Of a stretch of DNA of 10,559 nt, positions 7,287 to 10,559 are shown in pieces. Every line of letters starts with the position of its first letter. The stretch's first letter is position 1. Source of the DNA: Pseudomonadota bacterium (GTDB lineage Bacteria > Pseudomonadota > Alphaproteobacteria > Rhizobiales > Beijerinckiaceae); contig JAFAEL010000117.1 in the NCBI GenBank assembly GCA_023423995.1, forward strand, positions 1-10,559, written 5' to 3'. A program made the position numbers and the translations under genes. The notes beneath the pieces are model-generated. The model saw nothing but the letters and a program-made list of their open reading frames with translations, had not been told where the DNA came from and ran no database searches.

Positions 7287-8096
7287 GTGAGTCTTCGTGA
7301 CCGGCGGGCCGATGTGCTCGAGCTAGGAAACTTGCGCGAGCTTCTTCCTCTCAGCCCGTTTCAAAGGCCGTCGGAAGCGGAGGGCGATGGCGCAGCCAAC
7401 TTCGCGCTGCCGACCGTGATCGGCGCCGAGGTGGCCCGCGCCTTGTCGCAGGAGATCATCACGCTCCGCTTCGAGCCCGGCTTTCGCCTGACCGAAGAGG
7501 AGATCTGCAGCCGCTACGGCGTGAGCCGGTCTCCCGTCCGCGAAGCGTTCAAGGCGCTGGAAGCGGACGGGCTCATCATCCGCTCGGCCCGGCGGGGCGT
7601 CCGCGTGACCCCGATCAGCCGCCAGGACCTCGACGAGGTCTATTCCTGCCGTGCCGCCCTCGAGGGCCTGGCGGCCGCGGGCGCCGCGCTGAACCCGGAT
7701 CGCGCGATCGAGGCCGAGCTCGCCGAGTTCATCGACGCGCTGGAGCCCGCGATCGCCGCGCGCAACATCCCCGAATTCTTCAAGAACAGCGTCGCCTTCA
7801 CGTCCGCCATCCACCGGCATTGCGCGAACAAGACGCTTACCCGGATCCTCGAAGGCATCGACAAGCAGGCGCGCCGCTACCGCTATCTCGCGCATACCTG
7901 GACGCACGAGATGCTGGAGGTCTCGCTCCAGAATTACCGCGAGGTCAGGGAGGCGATCGTCCTGCAGAACGCCCCGATGGCGCAGCGCAGGGCGACGCGA
8001 ATGATCCGGCGCGCCCATCGCATCATCGCCCGGGCCCTGACGGAGGCCTATCCGGCCCTGGATCGCGGGGATGCACCGCCGCGCGGGGCGCCATGA
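7287..8096 (+). CDS. GntR-family transcriptional regulator with FCD-type C-terminal domain
   Basis: A 269-residue DNA-binding regulator. The winged helix-turn-helix spans about residues 43-108, with FEPGFRLTEEEICSRYGVSR then SPVREAFKALEADGLI and wing RRGVRVTPI. An all-helical FCD-type effector domain follows (about 112-250). The start is the GTG at 7287, eight bases after GGAGAG; an in-frame GTG at 7269 lies upstream of that ribosome site and is less likely. About 45 residues of unrecognised sequence precede the HTH, longer than the usual short leader. By alignment to the remembered FCD pattern, the four usual metal ligands (Asp, His, His, His) appear as S168, T172, Y218 and M239, so this domain may not bind metal. 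Its stop overlaps the LysR start as ATGA. It probably controls the divergent operon through the palindrome at 7106-7118. Confidence 0.92.
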   Translation: MSLRDRRADVLELGNLRELLPLSPFQRPSEAEGDGAANFALPTVIGAEVARALSQEIITLRFEPGFRLTEEEICSRYGVSRSPVREAFKALEADGLIIRSARRGVRVTPISRQDLDEVYSCRAALEGLAAAGAALNPDRAIEAELAEFIDALEPAIAARNIPEFFKNSVAFTSAIHRHCANKTLTRILEGIDKQARRYRYLAHTWTHEMLEVSLQNYREVREAIVLQNAPMAQRRATRMIRRAHRIIARALTEAYPALDRGDAPPRGAP

Positions 8097-8989
8097 ACCA
8101 CCACGATTCGAAGACCCTGCGGCTCTTCGTGATCGCGTGCGAGCTGCGGAGCCTGAGCCAGGCGGCCGAGCGCATGAACCTCGCTCCCTCGGCCGCGAGC
8201 CGCCGCATCCAGATTCTGGAGGAACAGGCGAAGAGTCCCTTGCTCGCCAGGCGTCCGCACGGCGTGGAGCCAACCGCCGCCGGCCTGACTGTCCTCCGCT
8301 ACGCGCGCGACATCCTGCACATGACCGAGCAGCTCGGAGGGCTTCTCGAGGAGCACCGCTCGGGGATACGCGGCTTCGTCCGGATCAGCGCGTCGAGTTC
8401 TGTCCTCGTCCAGCGCCTCGCATCGGACCTCTCGCAGTTCCTGACGGCCAATCCAGAGATCAAGCTGGAGCTGGAGGAGCATCCGACGCTCGGGACCCTG
8501 GATGCGCTGGAGAAGAGGCGGGTGGACATGGGCGCCGTCGTCGTCGGCGCCGAGGCTCACCCCTTTCAGAGTTTTCCCTTCGGGGGCGACCGCCTCGTCG
8601 TGGCGGTGCCCGCCGCCCACCCGTTCGCGGCCCTGGAAGGCGTCCGGTTCGGCCAGGTGGTCAGGGAGGACATCGTCACGCTCGAGCCGAGGACCGCGTT
8701 GCGCCGACTTCTCGCCGACCGGGCCCGCGACCTCGGACAGCATCTCAAGGTGCGCGTGCAGGTCAGCAGCTTCGAGGTCGTCGGGCTGATGATCGCCAAG
8801 AATCTCGGGATCGGCATTCTCCCCGAACACGCCGTCCGTCCGTTCGCGGAAGCGCTCGGCCTTCGGATCGTGCTGCTCGACGAACCATGGGCGCGCCGTG
8901 ATTTCGCGATCTGCGTTCGCTCGATCGATGAGCTCGACCCTCCCGCGCGGCGTCTCATGGCATTCCTGCTGGGGGACGCGATCTCCTGA
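8093..8989 (+). CDS. LysR-family transcriptional regulator
   Basis: A 298-residue regulator of normal LysR length. The N-terminal HTH covers about residues 6-65: LRLFVIACELRSLSQAAERM, then NLAPSAASRRIQILEEQ and the wing PHGVEPTAAG. The linker helix (to about 90) and a periplasmic-binding-like effector domain follow, including VRISASSSVL, DMGAVVVG, LVVAVPAAHPFA, EVVGLMIAKNLGIGILPEHAV and the C-terminal DFAICVR. The segment after the recognition helix reads LEEQAKSPLLARR where most relatives have LG..LF.R, a small deviation. The ATG overlaps the GntR stop as ATGA, so the two regulators are probably made from one message. A LysR-type box lies just after its stop, upstream of the amidase gene, which makes that gene the natural target. 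The inducer is likely a pathway intermediate. Confidence 0.94.
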   Translation: MNHHDSKTLRLFVIACELRSLSQAAERMNLAPSAASRRIQILEEQAKSPLLARRPHGVEPTAAGLTVLRYARDILHMTEQLGGLLEEHRSGIRGFVRISASSSVLVQRLASDLSQFLTANPEIKLELEEHPTLGTLDALEKRRVDMGAVVVGAEAHPFQSFPFGGDRLVVAVPAAHPFAALEGVRFGQVVREDIVTLEPRTALRRLLADRARDLGQHLKVRVQVSSFEVVGLMIAKNLGIGILPEHAVRPFAEALGLRIVLLDEPWARRDFAICVRSIDELDPPARRLMAFLLGDAIS

Positions 8990-8990
8990 A

Positions 8991-9005
8991 TTCGAATTTT
9001 TCGAA
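8991..9005. promoter_or_regulatory. Candidate LysR-type operator upstream of the amidase gene
   Basis: TTCGAA, TTT, TTCGAA forms a perfect inverted repeat two bases after the LysR stop codon. Its core at 8992-9004 fits the T-N11-A rule for LysR-type boxes with dyad symmetry. It lies about 97 bases before the amidase ATG and just upstream of a TCTAAT -10-like hexamer (9017-9022), so it would cover the -35 position (about 8994-8999). It could instead be a weak hairpin after the LysR gene, but its AT-rich stem and missing T-run argue against a terminator. Confidence 0.5.
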
Positions 9006-9016
9006 ACCAGCCCCCG

Positions 9017-9022
9017 TCTAAT
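9017..9022 (+). promoter_or_regulatory. Possible -10 element of the amidase promoter
   Basis: TCTAAT matches TATAAT at five of six positions in an otherwise GC-rich intergenic stretch. No good -35 lies 16-18 bases upstream; the LysR-type repeat occupies that place instead, as expected for an activator-dependent promoter. The predicted start near 9029 would give a leader of about 70 bases. Tentative. Confidence 0.35.
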
Positions 9023-9101
9023 TCCGGTTCCGCGGCTGAAAACGCCCCTCTAGGCTCCTCGCAAACGTCATTCGCGGCCGCCCGCCGCACGTTGCGAGCC
9101 G

Positions 9102-10418
9102 ATGGACAATCAGCGTTTCCAGGACTGGACCAAGCTCTCTCCGGAAGAACGCCGGCGCGAGTTGCAGGCGTCTAACCGCCGCCTGCAGGAGTACGGCCCC
9201 CCGCTGAACGCCGTCGTCACCGCGCTCGCACCCCCGCCAACCGCCGCAAGCGCCGGCCCCCTGGCCGACATGCCCTACGCGACCAAGGACATGCTCGATC
9301 GGGATGCCCGGGCTGCCGGCTGGGGCGGAGTCCGCCCGAGCAGCGAGGCATCCGGCGGCACTGCGGAGCTCCTGCGACGGCTCGACCGGGCCGGCGCCGT
9401 CGAGGCCGCGGTCGCCACCATGACCGAACTCGCCTACGAGCCGTCCGGCTACAACGCGCAGCGCGGCCGTACGCGCAATCCATGGCATCCGGAAGCCGTG
9501 ACCGGAGGATCGTCCAGCGGCTCGGCCGCCCTCGTGGCCTGTGGCGCGGTGGTGCTCGGCATCGGCTCCGACACGGGTGGCTCCGTCCGCATTCCGGCGA
9601 GCTGCTGCGGCATCACCGGCCTGAAGCCGACCGGCGGCGGACCTCTCGACCCTGCCGTCATGCCGCTCTCGCCCAGCATGGACACGATCGGCTTCATGGC
9701 GCGGAGCGCGGCGGAACTCGCAGCAATCCTGCCCGTGGTGTCCGAGACCACACCGGCCGGCCCGGCCGAACCGTTCCGCCAGGCTGCAATCCTGTCGGAT
9801 TGCATGGCGGAAGCCTCTCCGGCCGTCCGGCAGGCCGTCACCGCCGGTATCGAGGCTCTGCGCGGAGCCGGCGTCACGATCGCGCCAGCTGAATTCGGCG
9901 ACCTCCTCGGAGAGATCGACGGCCATGCGCTCACCGTCATGCAGGCGGAGAGCTCGCGCTCTCATGCACATCGCCCCTTCGACGGGGGGCGCCTCTCGCC
10001 GACCCTGGCACGGCGCCTGACGAAGGGCCTCGAGATCTCGGACGGCGTTCTCGCCGACAGCCTCGCGGCCCGAGCCGACCTCACCGCGGCCTTCTTCGAT
10101 CGACTCGGCGGGGCGGAGCTGGCGCTGCTGCCGGTCATGCCCATCGAGACGCCCCTCGCCTCGCAGACCGACCCGGCGAGCCCCGACTTCCAGCCGCGGG
10201 TTCTCTACGCGATGAGCCGCTTCACGCGGTTCGTGAATTTCCTCGGGCTCCCTGCCCTCTCGGTGCCCTGCGGCTTCGACGGGCGCGGGGTGCCGATCGG
10301 GCTGCAGATGATCGGCGCCGCCGGCAGCGAGGCCCGCCTCCTTGCGACCGCGGCCCGCCTCCAGGCGACCACCGATTGGCACGGCCGCTGCCCCCCGGCC
10401 ACGGCCCCCTCCACCTAG
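9102..10418 (+). CDS. Amidase-signature family hydrolase
   Basis: A 438-residue enzyme of the amidase signature family, slightly short for the group, with no signal peptide, so cytoplasmic. The Ser-cisSer-Lys triad is visible: K62 in PYATKDMLD, cis-Ser S137 in TGGSSSGSAALV, and nucleophile S161 in GSDTGGSVRIPAS. The spacings (75 and 24 residues) equal those in fatty acid amide hydrolase (K142, S217, S241). GLKPTGG, the C-terminal NFLGLPALSVPCGF and PIGLQMIGA complete the fold. It should release ammonia or an amine from an amide, leaving a carboxylic acid. It could be a GatA paralogue, but no gatB or gatC is adjacent and the context is catabolic. The ATG is the first start after an in-frame TAG at 9051; no clear Shine-Dalgarno sequence precedes it. 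A CoA-transferase gene follows after 15 bases. Substrate unknown. Confidence 0.93.
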   Translation: MDNQRFQDWTKLSPEERRRELQASNRRLQEYGPPLNAVVTALAPPPTAASAGPLADMPYATKDMLDRDARAAGWGGVRPSSEASGGTAELLRRLDRAGAVEAAVATMTELAYEPSGYNAQRGRTRNPWHPEAVTGGSSSGSAALVACGAVVLGIGSDTGGSVRIPASCCGITGLKPTGGGPLDPAVMPLSPSMDTIGFMARSAAELAAILPVVSETTPAGPAEPFRQAAILSDCMAEASPAVRQAVTAGIEALRGAGVTIAPAEFGDLLGEIDGHALTVMQAESSRSHAHRPFDGGRLSPTLARRLTKGLEISDGVLADSLAARADLTAAFFDRLGGAELALLPVMPIETPLASQTDPASPDFQPRVLYAMSRFTRFVNFLGLPALSVPCGFDGRGVPIGLQMIGAAGSEARLLATAARLQATTDWHGRCPPATAPST

Positions 10419-10433
10419 GCGCGCCCGGATTCC

Positions 10434-10559
10434 ATGACGGCTCCCAGACCCTCCTCAGCGCTCTCCCACCTCCGCGTGCTCGACCTCACGCGGGTCCGGG
10501 CCGGGCCGACCTGCTGCCGGATCCTCGCCGATTTCGGCGCGGACGTGATCAAGATCGAG
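10434..10559 (+). CDS. Class III CoA-transferase (CaiB/BaiF family), N-terminal fragment
   Basis: The first 42 codons of a second family III CoA-transferase, cut by the right edge. [20 protein letters not shown] then [10 protein letters not shown] is the family's N-terminal signature. Over the 31 residues that can be aligned it matches the leftward CoA-transferase at 20 positions, so the two are paralogues rather than a recent duplication. It starts 15 bases after the amidase stop and is probably co-transcribed, which suggests that the acid freed by the amidase is the CoA acceptor. The catalytic Asp, expected near residue 169, lies outside the window. The ribosome site is weak (CCGGAT before the ATG). 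Confidence 0.88.
   Translation, partial: MTAPRPSSALSHLRVLDLTRVRAGPTCCRILADFGADVIKIE

Noticed and set aside
8990..9101. Rho-independent terminator between the LysR and amidase genes
   Set aside because: The only clear dyad has an AT-rich six-base stem with a three-base loop and no following T-run, so a regulator site is the better reading.
9102..10418. GatA subunit of the aspartyl/glutamyl-tRNA amidotransferase
   Set aside because: No gatB or gatC is adjacent, the protein is slightly short, and it sits with a CoA-transferase under a LysR gene; a catabolic amidase fits better.

Overview
This window is very GC-rich (roughly two-thirds G+C or more by eye), with tightly packed genes, ATGA stop/start overlaps and long meaningless open frames opposite the real genes. 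Together with the gene families present (CaiB/BaiF CoA-transferases, a PotABCD-type importer with its own twin-arginine-like binding protein, and GntR/FCD and LysR regulators), it looks like a chromosomal accessory catabolic locus of a proteobacterium. It most resembles Alphaproteobacteria such as Hyphomicrobiales or Rhodospirillales. That placement is inferred from style; no taxonomic marker gene is present.

The locus is two divergent transcription units around a 204-base control region (7083-7286). The leftward unit, on the minus strand, reads from 7082 to beyond the left edge. In order it encodes a class III CoA-transferase, two ABC permeases (PotB-like then PotC-like), a periplasmic binding protein, an ABC ATPase, an alpha/beta hydrolase, a TIM-barrel sugar isomerase/epimerase-like enzyme, and the start of an NAD(P)-dependent Rossmann epimerase/dehydratase. 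Gaps run from overlapping to 51 bases, so one polycistronic mRNA is likely.

The rightward unit encodes a GntR-family (FCD) regulator and a LysR-family regulator joined by an ATGA overlap. After 112 bases come an amidase-signature hydrolase and the first 42 codons of a second class III CoA-transferase. A near-perfect palindrome (7106-7118) of the kind bound by FCD-type GntR regulators lies between the divergent genes, next to the CoA-transferase start. A TTCGAA-ttt-TTCGAA element that fits the LysR T-N11-A rule lies just upstream of the amidase gene.

Read together (inference), the importer brings in a small organic solute, an ester or amide bond is hydrolysed by the alpha/beta hydrolase and/or the amidase, and the resulting carboxylic acid is activated by CoA-transferases. 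The TIM-barrel and Rossmann enzymes hint at a polyhydroxylated or sugar-like part of the substrate. The substrate cannot be named from sequence alone. No RNA genes, insertion sequences, CRISPR arrays or phage genes were seen, and no stretch over 300 bases lacks a gene.
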